Below the pieces are notes generated by a model. That model saw only the letters and a list, made by a program, of their open reading frames with translations, had not been told where the DNA came from and did no database searches. DNA of 64,000 nt from Enterobacter cloacae complex sp. R_G8 (GTDB lineage Bacteria > Pseudomonadota > Gammaproteobacteria > Enterobacterales > Enterobacteriaceae), in contig NZ_CP102246.1 of assembly GCF_024599795.1 (NCBI RefSeq), forward strand, positions 1,736,001 to 1,800,000, given 5' to 3'. A program made the position numbers and the translations under genes. The stretch's first letter is position 1; every line of letters starts with the position of its first letter. Shown piece by piece: positions 18,465 through 28,444 of this stretch.

Positions 18465-19642
18465 ACGTCTTTAATTTTTGTCAGGCAGCCTATCGTCAGG
18501 GTGCACATCACCAGCGCAATCCAGAACACCGTGTGATAGTTCCAGATCTCGGCCACCACACCGGCCATTGAGCCTGCGATAATCCAGCCCACGCGGGTGG
18601 TATTAGTATAAAGGGTGGTGGCGGAGCCTGCCTGGCCCGGCATCAGATCCTGGAAGTAGAGCATGCCAATCCCGGCGAGTATGCCGATATAGATGGCGTT
18701 CAGCAGCTGTAAAGCCAGCAACAGCCCCGGCGTATGTACCGTCAGCATGCCGATATAAAACAGGAGCCCGGCGACGGCGGCGATACGCATCAGAAAACGT
18801 TTCCCGAAACGCTTCGCATAATAGCCTGCAATCAGCATGGTGGGGATTTCAAGCCCGGCCGCGGTACCCATCATGATGCCAGCGAGCTTCTCGGGCAGAT
18901 GCAGTTCGTCAATAATAAACAGCGGCATATTAATGATATACAGGCTGTTGGTGCCCCACATCAGCGTACAGATAATAAAGAGGAGAAGGGCGTCACGACG
19001 GTTACGCCGCGGTGCCTCCAGCACACCCGTCGCCACTTTTGGCTCTTTACGCATCGACGGCAGAAAGAACCACACCATGGTGCCACACACCACAAAGGCG
19101 ACAGCCGCACTCAGGTACATCACCGTAAAACCAAACCCCATCGCCAGGGCGTAAGCCAGCGGCGGGCCTATCACCCACGCCAGCGACACTTGCGCACGCA
19201 GAATGGAGCTGAACATCACCGCTTCGCGCCCGGTATGGTCGGCATGCTCACGGGCAAGGGCGAACATCTGCGGATTCGCCGTTGAACCGAAGCTACTCAG
19301 AAACACCCCGATAAACAGCAGAACAAAATAGTTGCGGTTCCAGGCAAACAGGACGCAGGCGAACACCCCCAGCAGACAGCAAAAGACGATCAGGCTTTTA
19401 CGATCGCCTTTTTTATCCGAACGCCCCGCCAGAAACTGGCTCACCAGGATGCCGATAATGGCGCTTCCGGTAAAGAAGAAGCCCACCATCGCCGGGCGCG
19501 CATGGACTTCATTGGTCAGGAACAGGCTCAGCGTAGGGGTCTGCAGCGCACCGGCGATGCCGGTCAGGAAGGCAACAATCAAAAATGCCGTTGAGGTGAA
19601 ATCAAAGGGCTTCGGCGAGACGGCGGCGGGCGTGTTATGCAT
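18461..19642 (-). CDS. setB: Sugar efflux transporter SetB
   Basis: An inner-membrane MFS exporter that in E. coli transports lactose and glucose outward; it has also been linked to chromosome segregation. The 393 residues hold about twelve membrane segments. The MFS loop is [21 protein letters not shown], and the family block [20 protein letters not shown] is conserved. It is divergent from fruBKA with 357 bases between starts. The 3' end overlaps yeiW by four bases. Confidence 0.94.
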   Translation of the reverse strand: MHNTPAAVSPKPFDFTSTAFLIVAFLTGIAGALQTPTLSLFLTNEVHARPAMVGFFFTGSAIIGILVSQFLAGRSDKKGDRKSLIVFCCLLGVFACVLFAWNRNYFVLLFIGVFLSSFGSTANPQMFALAREHADHTGREAVMFSSILRAQVSLAWVIGPPLAYALAMGFGFTVMYLSAAVAFVVCGTMVWFFLPSMRKEPKVATGVLEAPRRNRRDALLLFIICTLMWGTNSLYIINMPLFIIDELHLPEKLAGIMMGTAAGLEIPTMLIAGYYAKRFGKRFLMRIAAVAGLLFYIGMLTVHTPGLLLALQLLNAIYIGILAGIGMLYFQDLMPGQAGSATTLYTNTTRVGWIIAGSMAGVVAEIWNYHTVFWIALVMCTLTIGCLTKIKDV

Positions 19643-19898
19643 GTTTCACAATCGGTGAGTTTTAAGGAGACGCGGAGTGTACGTCGCGAGTCAGAAAATA
19701 AACAGAGGGTGCGGTCAATTTCGCCACGAATAATCAAAATGGCATTTCAGATTTGCATGCCGCTGACCTTAGCTGAAACTGATTTGCTGACCGTCAGCAA
19801 AATTCAGCTCAACGAGGAAGAAATGTGCTGCATCTCTAAATTCTGCAATCAGAAATGTAACTTTCCTTGCAACGTCTTGCAGAAAGCGCAAGACTTTT

Positions 19899-19910
19899 TG
19901 AAACGTTTCA
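19899..19910. promoter_or_regulatory. Cra (FruR) operator, distal
   Basis: TGAAACGTTTCA is a perfect palindrome matching the Cra consensus TGAAACGNTTCA. It lies 90 bases before the fruB ATG, as in E. coli, where Cra represses fruBKA until fructose 1-phosphate accumulates. Confidence 0.88.
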
Positions 19911-19965
19911 GCGCTATCTTGTTTTAACAAACGGAGCAGGCTAGCGCATTTTTTCTCATTTAAGC

Positions 19966-19977
19966 TGAAACGATTCA
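19966..19977. promoter_or_regulatory. Cra (FruR) operator, proximal
   Basis: TGAAACGATTCA matches the Cra consensus. It lies 23 bases before the fruB ATG, just upstream of the GGAGAGGAG ribosome binding site. Confidence 0.85.
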
Positions 19978-19999
19978 ATTTCAGCAGGAGAGGAGAACC

Positions 20000-21130
20000 A
20001 TGTTCCAGTTATCTGTACAGGATATCCACCCGGGCGCTCAGGCCGGGAACAAAGAAGAGGCCATTCGCCAGGTTGCCGCTGCCCTTGTGCAGGCCGGAAA
20101 CGTGGCTGAAGGCTACGTTAATGGCATGCTGGCGCGTGAGCAGCAGACCTCGACCTTCCTTGGCAATGGCATCGCCATTCCGCACGGCACCACTGACACC
20201 CGCGACCAGGTGCTGAAAACCGGCGTTAAGGTTTATCAGTTCCCGCAGGGCGTAGTGTGGGGTGACGGGCAGGTGGCATACGTGGCTATCGGCATTGCGG
20301 CCAGCAGCGACGAGCACTTAGGTTTGCTGCGTCAGCTGACGCACGTGCTGAGCGATGACTCTGTGGCCGAACAGCTTAAATCTGCCACCACCGCTGAAGA
20401 GCTGCGCGCTCTGCTGATGGGCGAGAAACAGAGCGAAGCGCTGAAACTGGATAACGACACGCTGACGCTGGATGTTGCCGCGACGGACCTGGTGACGCTG
20501 CAGGCCCTGAACGCAGGACGCCTGAAAGAAGCCGGGGCGGCAGACGCTACCTTTGTCACCCGCGTCATTAACGATAAGCCTCTTAATCTGGGCCAGGGAA
20601 TCTGGCTGAACGACAGTGCTGAAGGCAACCTGCGGAGCGCCATTGCGGTGAGCCGTGCCGCAAACGCCTTTGACGTAGATGGTGAAAGCGCTGCGCTGCT
20701 GGTGACCGTCGCCATGACCGATGACCAGCCGGTTTCCGTGCTGAAGCGTCTGGGCGATCTGCTGCTGAACAACAAAGCTGAAAAACTGCTGAACGCTGAT
20801 GCCGCCACCGTGCTGGCACTGCTGACCAGTGATGATGCGCTGACTGATGATGTGCTGAGCGCAGAGTTCGTTGTGCGTAACGAGCACGGCCTGCATGCCC
20901 GTCCGGGTACCATGCTGGTGAATACCATTAAACAATTCGAAAGTGAGATCACCGTGGCTAACCTTGATGGCACGGGCAAAGCGGCCAATGGTCGTAGTCT
21001 GATGAAAGTTGTCGCGCTGGGCGTGAAGAAAGGTCACCGTCTGCGTTTCACCGCGCAGGGTGCGGATGCTGAACAAGCGCTGAAAGCGATTGGCGATGCC
21101 ATCGCGGCGGGTCTGGGGGAGGGCGCATAA
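20000..21130 (+). CDS. fruB: FruB, PTS fructose-specific EIIA/HPr fusion protein
   Basis: The diphosphoryl transfer protein that passes phosphate from enzyme I to FruA. The 376 residues comprise an N-terminal EIIA-Fru domain with phospho-His62 (IAIPHGTTD), a central linking domain, and a C-terminal FPr (HPr-like) domain with phospho-His299 ([10 protein letters not shown]). It is the first gene of fruBKA, behind two Cra operators and a strong ribosome binding site. The stop and the fruK start overlap as TAATG. Confidence 0.97.
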   Translation: MFQLSVQDIHPGAQAGNKEEAIRQVAAALVQAGNVAEGYVNGMLAREQQTSTFLGNGIAIPHGTTDTRDQVLKTGVKVYQFPQGVVWGDGQVAYVAIGIAASSDEHLGLLRQLTHVLSDDSVAEQLKSATTAEELRALLMGEKQSEALKLDNDTLTLDVAATDLVTLQALNAGRLKEAGAADATFVTRVINDKPLNLGQGIWLNDSAEGNLRSAIAVSRAANAFDVDGESAALLVTVAMTDDQPVSVLKRLGDLLLNNKAEKLLNADAATVLALLTSDDALTDDVLSAEFVVRNEHGLHARPGTMLVNTIKQFESEITVANLDGTGKAANGRSLMKVVALGVKKGHRLRFTAQGADAEQALKAIGDAIAAGLGEGA

Positions 21131-22068
21131 TGAGCAGACGTGTTGCGACTATTACGCTGAACCCGGCTTATGACCTGGTAGGGTTTTGCCCGGAGATTGA
21201 GCGCGGCGAAGTAAACCTTGTGCGTACCACTGGCCTGCATGCTGCGGGCAAAGGGATTAACGTCGCGAAAGTGCTCAAGGATCTCGGTATCGATGTCACC
21301 GTGGGGGGATTCCTCGGTAAAGATAACCAGGATGGTTTCCAGCAGCTGTTTAGCGAGCTGGGTATTGCTAACCGTTTCCAGGTCGTTCAGGGCCGTACCC
21401 GTATCAACGTCAAACTGACGGAGAAAGACGGGGAAGTGACCGATCTCAACTTCTCTGGCTTTGAAGTGACGCCGTCTGACTGGGAGCGTTTTGTTAACGA
21501 TTCCCTGACCTGGCTGGGCCAGTTTGACATGGTGTGCGTCAGCGGCAGTCTGCCCTCCGGCGTAAGCCCGGAAGCCTTCACCGACTGGATGACGCGCCTG
21601 CGCAGCCAGTGCCCGTGCATCATTTTTGACAGCAGCCGTGATGCGCTGGTCGCCGGTCTGAAAGCGTCGCCGTGGCTGGTTAAGCCTAATCGCCGTGAAC
21701 TGGAGATCTGGGCTGGCCGGAAGCTGCCAGAATTAAAAGATGTGATTGACGCTGCCCATGCGCTGCGCGAGCAGGGTATCGCTCACGTGGTGATTTCGCT
21801 TGGTGCAGAAGGGGCGTTGTGGGTTAACGCGTCTGGTGAATGGATCGCCAAACCGCCGTCGGTTGACGTTGTCAGCACCGTTGGCGCCGGGGATTCGATG
21901 GTTGGCGGTCTGATCTACGGCCTGCTGATGCGCGAATCCAGTGAACATACTTTACGTCTTGCCACCGCCGTTGCTGCCCTGGCCGTGAGTCAGAGCAATG
22001 TCGGCATTACCGATCGTACCCAGTTAGCCGCGATGATGGCGCGCGTTGACTTAAAACCTTTTAACTAA
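21130..22068 (+). CDS. fruK: 1-phosphofructokinase FruK
   Basis: Phosphorylates fructose 1-phosphate, the product of FruA, to fructose 1,6-bisphosphate. The 312 residues are a PfkB-family kinase. The N-terminal signature is GLHAAGKGINVAKVLKDLG, and the C-terminal VSTVGAGDSMVGG contains the catalytic Asp. The start shares one base with the fruB stop, so translation is coupled. Confidence 0.97.
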   Translation: MSRRVATITLNPAYDLVGFCPEIERGEVNLVRTTGLHAAGKGINVAKVLKDLGIDVTVGGFLGKDNQDGFQQLFSELGIANRFQVVQGRTRINVKLTEKDGEVTDLNFSGFEVTPSDWERFVNDSLTWLGQFDMVCVSGSLPSGVSPEAFTDWMTRLRSQCPCIIFDSSRDALVAGLKASPWLVKPNRRELEIWAGRKLPELKDVIDAAHALREQGIAHVVISLGAEGALWVNASGEWIAKPPSVDVVSTVGAGDSMVGGLIYGLLMRESSEHTLRLATAVAALAVSQSNVGITDRTQLAAMMARVDLKPFN

Positions 22069-22084
22069 CAGCAGGAGAGGAATA

Positions 22085-23770
22085 ATGAAAACGCTGCTGA
22101 TTATTGACTCCGGTCTCGGACAGGCTCGCGCCTATATGGCGAAGACCCTGCTGGGAGCGGCGGCGAACAAAGCACATCTGGAAATGACCGATAACCCGGG
22201 CGACGCCGAACTGGCGATTGTGCTGGGTGATAAGGTCCCGGCTGACAGCGCGCTGAACGGCAAAAAAGTGTGGCTGGGCGATATTAATCGCGCGGTGGCA
22301 CATCCGGAACTGTTCCTGAGCGAAGCGAAAGGTCACGCGTCTGTCTACAGCGCACCGGTTGCAGCGGCGCCGGTTGCTGCCGCGGGCCCGAAACGTATTG
22401 TGGCGGTGACGGCCTGCCCGACGGGCGTCGCACATACCTTTATGGCGGCTGAAGCAATTGAAACCGAAGCGAAAAAACGCGGCTGGTGGGTAAAAGTTGA
22501 AACCCGTGGTTCGGTGGGGGCGGGCAATGCCATCACCCCGGAAGAAGTGGCGGAAGCCGATCTGGTGATCGTTGCGGCGGATATCGAAGTGGATCTGGCA
22601 AAATTTGCCGGGAAACCGATGTACCGCACCTCTACCGGCCTGGCGCTGAAGAAAACTGCGCAGGAGTTTGATAAAGCGCTGGCAGAAGCCACGCCTTATC
22701 AGGCTACCGGTGCGGCTAAACCGGCCACCGAAGGGAAAAAAGAATCCGCGGGTGCCTATCGTCACCTGCTGACCGGTGTGTCTTATATGCTGCCGATGGT
22801 GGTCGCGGGTGGTCTGTGTATCGCGCTGTCATTCGCGTTTGGTATCACCGCATTTAAAGAAGAAGGGACGCTGGCCGCGGCGTTAATGCAGATTGGTGGC
22901 GGTTCCGCGTTCGCGCTGATGGTGCCGGTGCTGGCGGGCTTTATCGCCTTCTCCATCGCTGACCGTCCGGGTCTGACGCCAGGTCTTATCGGCGGTATGC
23001 TGGCCGTGAGCACCGGCTCCGGCTTTATTGGCGGTATCATTGCCGGTTTCCTGGCGGGTTACGTCGCGAAGCTTATCAGCTCGAAACTGAAGCTGCCGCA
23101 AAGTATGGAAGCCCTGAAACCGATTCTGATCATTCCGCTGATTTCCAGCCTGGTGGTCGGTCTGGCGATGATTTACCTGATTGGTAAGCCGGTGGCGGGT
23201 ATCCTGGCGGGTCTGACCCACTGGCTGCAAACCATGGGCACGGCGAACGCGGTGCTGTTGGGTGCCATCCTCGGTGGCATGATGTGTACCGACATGGGTG
23301 GTCCGGTAAACAAAGCGGCCTACGCTTTCGGTGTTGGCCTGCTGAGTACTCAGACCTACGCGCCGATGGCAGCCATTATGGCGGCCGGTATGGTGCCACC
23401 GCTGGCTCTGGGGCTGGCAACGATTATTGCGCGTCGTAAATTCGACAAAGCGCAGCAGGAAGGCGGTAAAGCGGCGCTGGTGCTGGGCCTGTGCTTTATC
23501 ACCGAAGGGGCGATTCCATTCGCGGCCCGTGACCCAATGCGTGTTCTGCCTTGCTGTATCGCTGGCGGCGCGGTGACCGGGGCTATCTCAATGGCGATTG
23601 GCGCGAAGCTGATGGCACCGCACGGTGGTCTGTTCGTTCTGCTGATCCCGGGCGCCATCACCCCGGTACTGGGTTACCTGCTGGCGATTGTTGCCGGTAC
23701 GCTGGTGGCGGGGCTCTCTTACGCGGTGCTGAAACGCCCTGAAGCGGAAGTGGTAGCGAAAGCAGCCTAA
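22085..23770 (+). CDS. fruA: FruA, PTS fructose-specific EIIB'BC permease
   Basis: The inner-membrane permease that imports fructose as fructose 1-phosphate. The 561 residues are an N-terminal degenerate EIIB' domain, a functional EIIB domain with phospho-Cys111 (ACPTGVAHTFMAAEA), and a long EIIC membrane domain starting near residue 230 (HLLTGVSYMLPMVVAGGLC). It follows fruK by 16 bases with AGGAGAGG before the ATG. A strong terminator ends the operon. Confidence 0.97.
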   Translation: MKTLLIIDSGLGQARAYMAKTLLGAAANKAHLEMTDNPGDAELAIVLGDKVPADSALNGKKVWLGDINRAVAHPELFLSEAKGHASVYSAPVAAAPVAAAGPKRIVAVTACPTGVAHTFMAAEAIETEAKKRGWWVKVETRGSVGAGNAITPEEVAEADLVIVAADIEVDLAKFAGKPMYRTSTGLALKKTAQEFDKALAEATPYQATGAAKPATEGKKESAGAYRHLLTGVSYMLPMVVAGGLCIALSFAFGITAFKEEGTLAAALMQIGGGSAFALMVPVLAGFIAFSIADRPGLTPGLIGGMLAVSTGSGFIGGIIAGFLAGYVAKLISSKLKLPQSMEALKPILIIPLISSLVVGLAMIYLIGKPVAGILAGLTHWLQTMGTANAVLLGAILGGMMCTDMGGPVNKAAYAFGVGLLSTQTYAPMAAIMAAGMVPPLALGLATIIARRKFDKAQQEGGKAALVLGLCFITEGAIPFAARDPMRVLPCCIAGGAVTGAISMAIGAKLMAPHGGLFVLLIPGAITPVLGYLLAIVAGTLVAGLSYAVLKRPEAEVVAKAA

Positions 23771-23783
23771 GCGATAAAACCAC

Positions 23784-23820
23784 AAAAAAGCCGGATCGCG
23801 TTAAGCGTCCGGCTTTTTTT
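23784..23820 (+). terminator. fruBKA terminator
   Basis: AAAAAGCCGGA and TCCGGCTTTTT arms enclose a short internal hairpin, followed by T. The T run overlaps the stop codon of the convergent nfo. Confidence 0.88.
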
Positions 23821-24676
23821 ATGCCGCCTGTTCAGCGGTCTGCTGTGCCTTCAGCCAGGCGATCTCTTCCGCCCAGATATCCGGATTGATGGTTTCCAGC
23901 ACCATGGGGATACCATCGAAACGGGCGTCCTGCATGATAAAGCGGAACGCATCATGGCCGATATTGCCTTCGCCCAGGCTGTGGTGGCGGTCTACACGGC
24001 TGCCAAAGGCGCTTTTGGCATCGTTTAAGTGCATCCCGCGCAGATACTTAAAGCCCACCACGCGTTCGAACTCATCGAAGGTGTTTTTTGTGGCCTCGGT
24101 TGTGCGCAGGTCATAACCGGCCGCAAACGCGTGACAGGTATCGATACATACGCCCACGCGGGATTTGTCTTCCACGCCGTCGATAATGGCGGCCAGATGT
24201 TCGAACCTAAAACCGAGGTTGCTGCCCTGACCGGCGGTATTCTCAATCACCGCAGTCACACCCCGGGTTTTATCCAGCGTGATGTTGATGGACTCCGCAA
24301 TGCGCGCCAGGCAGGCTTCTTCGTCTATCTGCATCAGGTGGCTACCGGGATGGAAGTTCAGCAGCGTCAGCCCAAGCTGCTCGCAGCGCTGGACTTCATC
24401 AAGAAACGCCTCGCGGGACTTCTCAAGGGCTTCTTCGACCGGATGACCGAGGTTGATCAGGTAACTGTCGTGGGGAAGGATTTGACCCGGCCCGTAGTGG
24501 CATTTCTCACAGGCGGCTTTAAAATCATCAATCACTTCAGCGGTAAGTGGTGCGGCGCGCCACTGACGCTGGTTTTTGGTGAACAGGGCGAAAGCGGTCG
24601 CCTCAATTTCGGCGGCGCGAATGGCGGCATTCGCAAGGCCACCAGCAGCGCTGACGTGCGCTCCAACGTATTTCAT
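23819..24676 (-). CDS. nfo: Endonuclease IV (Nfo)
   Basis: An AP endonuclease of base-excision repair; in E. coli it is induced by SoxRS. It has 285 residues, equal to E. coli Nfo. The family metal-site blocks are [29 protein letters not shown] and [22 protein letters not shown]. The ribosome binding site AGGAG lies inside the 3' arm of a 14-bp hairpin upstream (24683-24725). A candidate -10 box (TATGAT) sits in the loop of that hairpin. Confidence 0.97.
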   Translation of the reverse strand: MKYVGAHVSAAGGLANAAIRAAEIEATAFALFTKNQRQWRAAPLTAEVIDDFKAACEKCHYGPGQILPHDSYLINLGHPVEEALEKSREAFLDEVQRCEQLGLTLLNFHPGSHLMQIDEEACLARIAESINITLDKTRGVTAVIENTAGQGSNLGFRFEHLAAIIDGVEDKSRVGVCIDTCHAFAAGYDLRTTEATKNTFDEFERVVGFKYLRGMHLNDAKSAFGSRVDRHHSLGEGNIGHDAFRFIMQDARFDGIPMVLETINPDIWAEEIAWLKAQQTAEQAA

Positions 24677-24682
24677 AAAGGA

Positions 24683-24725
24683 CTCCTGTTAACCCGAAAT
24701 GCGTATCATAGCGGGTTAACAGGAG
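24683..24725 (-). promoter_or_regulatory. 14-bp inverted repeat burying the nfo ribosome binding site
   Basis: CTCCTGTTAACCCG and its exact complement CGGGTTAACAGGAG are separated by 15 bases. On the minus strand the second arm contains the nfo Shine-Dalgarno AGGAG, and the first contains CTCCT. The loop carries TATGAT (complement of 24705-24710), a possible nfo -10 box. RNA started there would lack the first arm. Confidence 0.7.
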
Positions 24726-24739
24726 AAGGATGTAGTGGT

Positions 24740-25786
24740 TTATGCCATCAGGCTGTGGACCACGAGGTTAATCGCGCCGCCACCCACAATCAGCCAGATG
24801 AAGAGCACCAGCGCCATCAGCAGCGGTTTTGCACCGGCTTTTTTCAGTGCGCTGACGTGCGTGGTCACCCCCAGTGCCGCCATCGCCATCGCCAGCAGCA
24901 CGGTATCCAGCGTCACCAGCATATCGACCACCGCTTTTGGCAGCAGGTGGAAAGAGTTGAAAATCGCCACCACGATAAACAGTATCGCAAACCACGGAAT
25001 GGTGATTTTACTCTTCTGGTTACTGCCCGCTGGCGCAAGCTGTTTCACGCGGGCGGCCAGGATAATCAGGAACGGTGCCAGCATCATGACGCGCAGCATT
25101 TTGGCAATCACCGCGGCGTTTTCGGCTTCCGGGTTAATGGCGTGACCCGCCGCCACAACCTGCGCCACTTCATGCATGGTTGAACCAATATAGATGCCAT
25201 AGGTCTCCGGGCTAAACCAGTGGGCGACCAGCGGGTACATGGCCGGGTAGAGGAAAATAGCCAGCGTACCGAAGATCACCACGGTCGCGACGGCCACCGT
25301 GACTTTGCTGGATTCCGCCTTGACGACAGGTTCGGTTGCCAGCACCGCCGCCGCACCGCAAATACTGCTCCCGGCACCAATCAGCCAGCTGGTCTGTTTA
25401 TCCAGGCCAAAGATTTTCTGCCCGATAAAGCAGGCCAGTAAAAAGGTACTGGTGAGGGTCAGGACGTCAATGGCGATACCGCTGATGCCGACATCGGCAA
25501 TCTGCGAAAAAGTGAGGCGAAAGCCGTAAAGAATGATCCCGAGGCGCAGCAGATGCTGCTTGGCAAAAATAACGCCGCCATCACAGGACTTCCAGATATG
25601 CGGGTAAACGGTATTACCCACGACCATGCCGAGCAAGATCGCCAGCGTTAAGGCGCTAAAACCAGCACCGGCGACGGCGGGAATGCTGCCGCCCCAGAGT
25701 GCCACGCCGGTGACGACCGCGCTGAGGGCAAGACCCGGCACGAAGTGCCACAATGTACGATGATGCTGTAAGGTAATTTCTGACAT
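24740..25786 (-). CDS. yeiH: YeiH, UPF0324 family inner-membrane protein
   Basis: A 348-residue polytopic membrane protein with about ten hydrophobic segments and the family blocks FGLDKQTSWLIGAGSSICGAAAVLA and GIYIGSTMHEVAQVVAAGHAI. The PSE/YeiH family is proposed to transport sulfonates or similar anions, but no substrate is proven. It is divergent from the LysR regulator yeiE, which probably controls it. It lies 63 bases upstream of nfo on the same strand. Confidence 0.9.
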   Translation of the reverse strand: MSEITLQHHRTLWHFVPGLALSAVVTGVALWGGSIPAVAGAGFSALTLAILLGMVVGNTVYPHIWKSCDGGVIFAKQHLLRLGIILYGFRLTFSQIADVGISGIAIDVLTLTSTFLLACFIGQKIFGLDKQTSWLIGAGSSICGAAAVLATEPVVKAESSKVTVAVATVVIFGTLAIFLYPAMYPLVAHWFSPETYGIYIGSTMHEVAQVVAAGHAINPEAENAAVIAKMLRVMMLAPFLIILAARVKQLAPAGSNQKSKITIPWFAILFIVVAIFNSFHLLPKAVVDMLVTLDTVLLAMAMAALGVTTHVSALKKAGAKPLLMALVLFIWLIVGGGAINLVVHSLMA

Positions 25787-25841
25787 AACCTTCTCCTTTG
25801 TCTGGCTAAAGGTTACGGCGCGCTGGCTTAAAAATAAAATT

Positions 25842-25863
25842 GATTATATACTTATAATTAATC
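25842..25863. promoter_or_regulatory. Candidate YeiE (LysR-type) operator
   Basis: GATTATATACTTATAATTAATC is an imperfect AT-rich palindrome with GATTA/TAATC ends, typical of LysR-type sites. It lies in the 97-base gap between divergent yeiH and yeiE, 20 bases before the yeiE ATG. Inferred from position and symmetry. Confidence 0.4.
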
Positions 25864-25883
25864 TATATAAGTGGTAAGCAACC

Positions 25884-26750
25884 ATGCACATTACATTGCG
25901 TCAGCTGGAAGTCTTTGCCGAAGTGCTGAAAAGCGGGTCGACGACACAAGCCTCACAGATGCTGGCACTTTCCCAGTCTGCGGTCAGCGCGGCCCTGACC
26001 GATCTTGAGGGTCAGTTGGGCGTGCAGCTCTTCGACAGGGTAGGGAAGCGGCTGGTGGTCAACGAGCATGGTCGCCTTCTGTATCCCCGTGCGCTGGCGC
26101 TGCTGGAACAGGCGACGGAAATTGAACAACTGTTCCGGGAAGAAAACGGCGCCATCCGCGTATATGCCAGCAGTACCATCGGAAACTACATTCTGCCGGA
26201 AGTGATTGCCCGCTATCGCCGGGATTTCCCGACCCTGCCGCTGGAGATGAGCGTCGGTAACAGCCAGGATGTAATCAACGCGGTGATCGATTTCCGCGTG
26301 GATATCGGTCTTATCGAAGGGCCGTGCCATAACGTCGATATCATTGCTGAACCCTGGCTGGAAGATGAACTGGTGGTCTTCGCCTCGCCGGCCTCGTCGC
26401 TATTGCAGGGGGAGGTGACGCTGGAGCGACTGGCACAGGCGCAGTGGATCCTGCGTGAGCAGGGCTCCGGTACGCGGGAAATTGTCGATTATCTGCTGCT
26501 CTCCCATCTGCCCCATTTCCAGCTGGGTATGGAGCTTGGCAACTCAGAAGCGATTAAGCATGCGGTCCGTCATGGTCTGGGGATTAGCTGTCTCTCGCGG
26601 CGGGTCATTGCTGAACAGCTGGAGGCCGGAACGCTGGTTGAAATTCCGCTTCCGCTGCCAAAACTGGTGCGCACGTTGTGGTGCATTCACCATCGTCAGA
26701 AACACCTCTCCAGTTCGTTACAGCGTTTTCTGCGCTATTGCGCCATGTAA
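25884..26750 (+). CDS. yeiE: YeiE, LysR-type transcriptional regulator
   Basis: A 288-residue LysR-family regulator. The N-terminal winged helix-turn-helix (about residues 1-60) reads [20 protein letters not shown]...[19 protein letters not shown] periplasmic-binding-like effector domain follows ([17 protein letters not shown]). In E. coli-like bacteria YeiE has been linked to iron homeostasis, sulfite response and motility. It is divergent from yeiH. The C-terminus is about five residues shorter than recalled E. coli YeiE. Confidence 0.92.
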   Translation: MHITLRQLEVFAEVLKSGSTTQASQMLALSQSAVSAALTDLEGQLGVQLFDRVGKRLVVNEHGRLLYPRALALLEQATEIEQLFREENGAIRVYASSTIGNYILPEVIARYRRDFPTLPLEMSVGNSQDVINAVIDFRVDIGLIEGPCHNVDIIAEPWLEDELVVFASPASSLLQGEVTLERLAQAQWILREQGSGTREIVDYLLLSHLPHFQLGMELGNSEAIKHAVRHGLGISCLSRRVIAEQLEAGTLVEIPLPLPKLVRTLWCIHHRQKHLSSSLQRFLRYCAM

Positions 26751-26755
26751 AAGCG

Positions 26756-26791
26756 CCCCTCACCCTGGCCCTCTCCCCAATGAGGAGAGGG
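26756..26791. repeat. Dispersed GC-rich palindromic repeat, copy 1
   Basis: CCCCTCACCCTGG leads into arms CCCTCTCC/GGAGAGGG around a seven-base loop. The same CCTCACCC...CCCTCTCCC motif recurs near 55706 and 58233. It lies just after the yeiE stop. Confidence 0.75.
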
Positions 26792-26920
26792 AAAAATTAT
26801 GCTTTACTTATAATCCTGGCCGAGTCATGAAGGTCTCTTATAACTCAGTATTTCTGCCGGAAGGAACGCGGATCGTCTGCTACAATCGCGCCTCATTTAT
26901 TAGATGGACAGCATTTTCAC

Positions 26921-28390
26921 ATGGTTTCAGAAATTAAAACCACAGAAGCGCCCGCGCTACGTCGCGAACTCAAGGCGCGTCACCTGACGATGATCGCCAT
27001 CGGCGGCTCAATCGGTACAGGTCTTTTTGTTGCCTCCGGGGCAACCATTTCGGCAGCAGGCCCGGGTGGGGCGCTTTTCTCTTATATCCTGATTGGCCTG
27101 ATGGTCTACTTCCTGATGACCAGTCTGGGCGAACTGGCCGCGTACATGCCGGTATCAGGTTCGTTTTCGACCTATGGTCAGAAATACGTTGAAGAAGGGT
27201 TCGGCTTCGCGCTGGGCTGGAACTACTGGTACAACTGGGCGGTCACCATCGCCGTTGACCTTGTCGCCGCACAGCTGGTGATGACCTGGTGGTTCCCGGA
27301 CACGCCAGGCTGGATCTGGAGTGCGCTGTTCCTCGCGGTCATCTTCCTGCTGAACTACATCTCCGTTCGCGGCTTTGGCGAAGCGGAATACTGGTTCTCT
27401 TTGATCAAAGTGGCAACCGTCATCATCTTTATCGTCGTCGGTGTGGCGATGATCGTTGGTATTTTCAAAGGTGCAGAACCTGCAGGCTGGAGCAACTGGA
27501 CAATTGGTGATGCGCCGTTTGCCGGTGGTTTCTCGGCGATGATTGGCGTGGCGATGATTGTTGGCTTCTCCTTCCAGGGAACCGAGCTGATTGGTATTGC
27601 CGCCGGTGAATCTGAAAATCCGGAGAAGAACATTCCGCGCGCGGTGCGTCAGGTGTTCTGGCGTATTCTGTTGTTCTATGTATTCGCGATCCTGATCATC
27701 AGCCTGATCATTCCGTACACCGACCCAAGCCTGCTGCGTAACGATGTCAAAGACATCAGCGTCAGTCCGTTCACGCTGGTCTTCCAGCATGCCGGTCTGC
27801 TCTCTGCGGCGGCGGTGATGAACGCCGTGATCCTGACCGCGGTACTGTCTGCGGGTAACTCAGGGATGTATGCCTCAACCCGTATGCTCTATACCCTGGC
27901 CTGTGACGGTAAAGCGCCGCGTATTTTCGCAAAATTGTCTCGTGGCGGTGTGCCGCGTAACGCGCTGTATGCCACAACGGTCATTGCTGGTCTGTGCTTC
28001 CTGACCTCCATGTTCGGTAACCAGACGGTGTACCTGTGGCTGCTCAACACCTCTGGTATGACGGGCTTTATCGCCTGGCTGGGGATTGCTATCAGCCACT
28101 ACCGCTTCCGTCGCGGCTATGTGATGCAGGGACACGATCTGAACAACCTGCCATACCGTTCCGGGTTCTTCCCGCTGGGGCCGATTTTCGCCTTCATTCT
28201 GTGTCTGATTATCACCCTGGGTCAGAACTATGAAGCGTTCCTGGCGGACACCATTGACTGGGGCGCCGTCACGGCCACCTACATTGGTATTCCGCTGTTC
28301 CTGGTGATCTGGTTTGGTTACAAGCTGATGAAAGGAACGCACTTCGTTCGCTACAGTGAAATGGAATTCCCGGAACGATTTAATAAATAA
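26921..28390 (+). CDS. lysP: Lysine permease LysP
   Basis: A proton-coupled lysine importer of the amino acid permease (APC) family; in E. coli it also senses lysine for CadC. The 489 residues hold about twelve membrane segments. The APC signature is LTMIAIGGSIGTGLFVASGA in the first segment, and the block GFSFQGTELIGIAAGESENP is conserved. The ATG at 26921 gives the E. coli-like MVSEIKTTEAP start. It converges on the siderophore receptor gene with a shared terminator. Confidence 0.96.
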   Translation: MVSEIKTTEAPALRRELKARHLTMIAIGGSIGTGLFVASGATISAAGPGGALFSYILIGLMVYFLMTSLGELAAYMPVSGSFSTYGQKYVEEGFGFALGWNYWYNWAVTIAVDLVAAQLVMTWWFPDTPGWIWSALFLAVIFLLNYISVRGFGEAEYWFSLIKVATVIIFIVVGVAMIVGIFKGAEPAGWSNWTIGDAPFAGGFSAMIGVAMIVGFSFQGTELIGIAAGESENPEKNIPRAVRQVFWRILLFYVFAILIISLIIPYTDPSLLRNDVKDISVSPFTLVFQHAGLLSAAAVMNAVILTAVLSAGNSGMYASTRMLYTLACDGKAPRIFAKLSRGGVPRNALYATTVIAGLCFLTSMFGNQTVYLWLLNTSGMTGFIAWLGIAISHYRFRRGYVMQGHDLNNLPYRSGFFPLGPIFAFILCLIITLGQNYEAFLADTIDWGAVTATYIGIPLFLVIWFGYKLMKGTHFVRYSEMEFPERFNK

Positions 28391-28410
28391 ACCGCACTTC
28401 CTCTCTTTTA

Positions 28411-28436
28411 GCCCGCTCATTTGAGCGGGCTTTTTT
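28411..28436. terminator. Terminator between lysP and the cirA-position receptor gene
   Basis: GCCCGCTC/GAGCGGGC with loop ATTT is followed by six T. It lies between the convergent genes; an AAAAG stretch on the other side makes it at least partly bidirectional. Confidence 0.88.
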
Positions 28437-28444
28437 ATGGGGAA

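Larger units (their letters stand above)
19643..19999. promoter_or_regulatory. setB-fruB divergent regulatory region
   Basis: A 357-base gap holding the setB promoter and the fru operon leader. Two strong Cra boxes lie in the half nearest fruB. A third possible half-site (TGAAACTGATTT) lies near 19772. Short readings such as the 96-codon frame across the gap are unsupported. Confidence 0.7.

Noticed and set aside
24029..25183. 384-codon plus-strand frame across the nfo-yeiH junction
   Set aside because: It is antisense to two well-supported genes and their gap; composition is that of a shadow frame.
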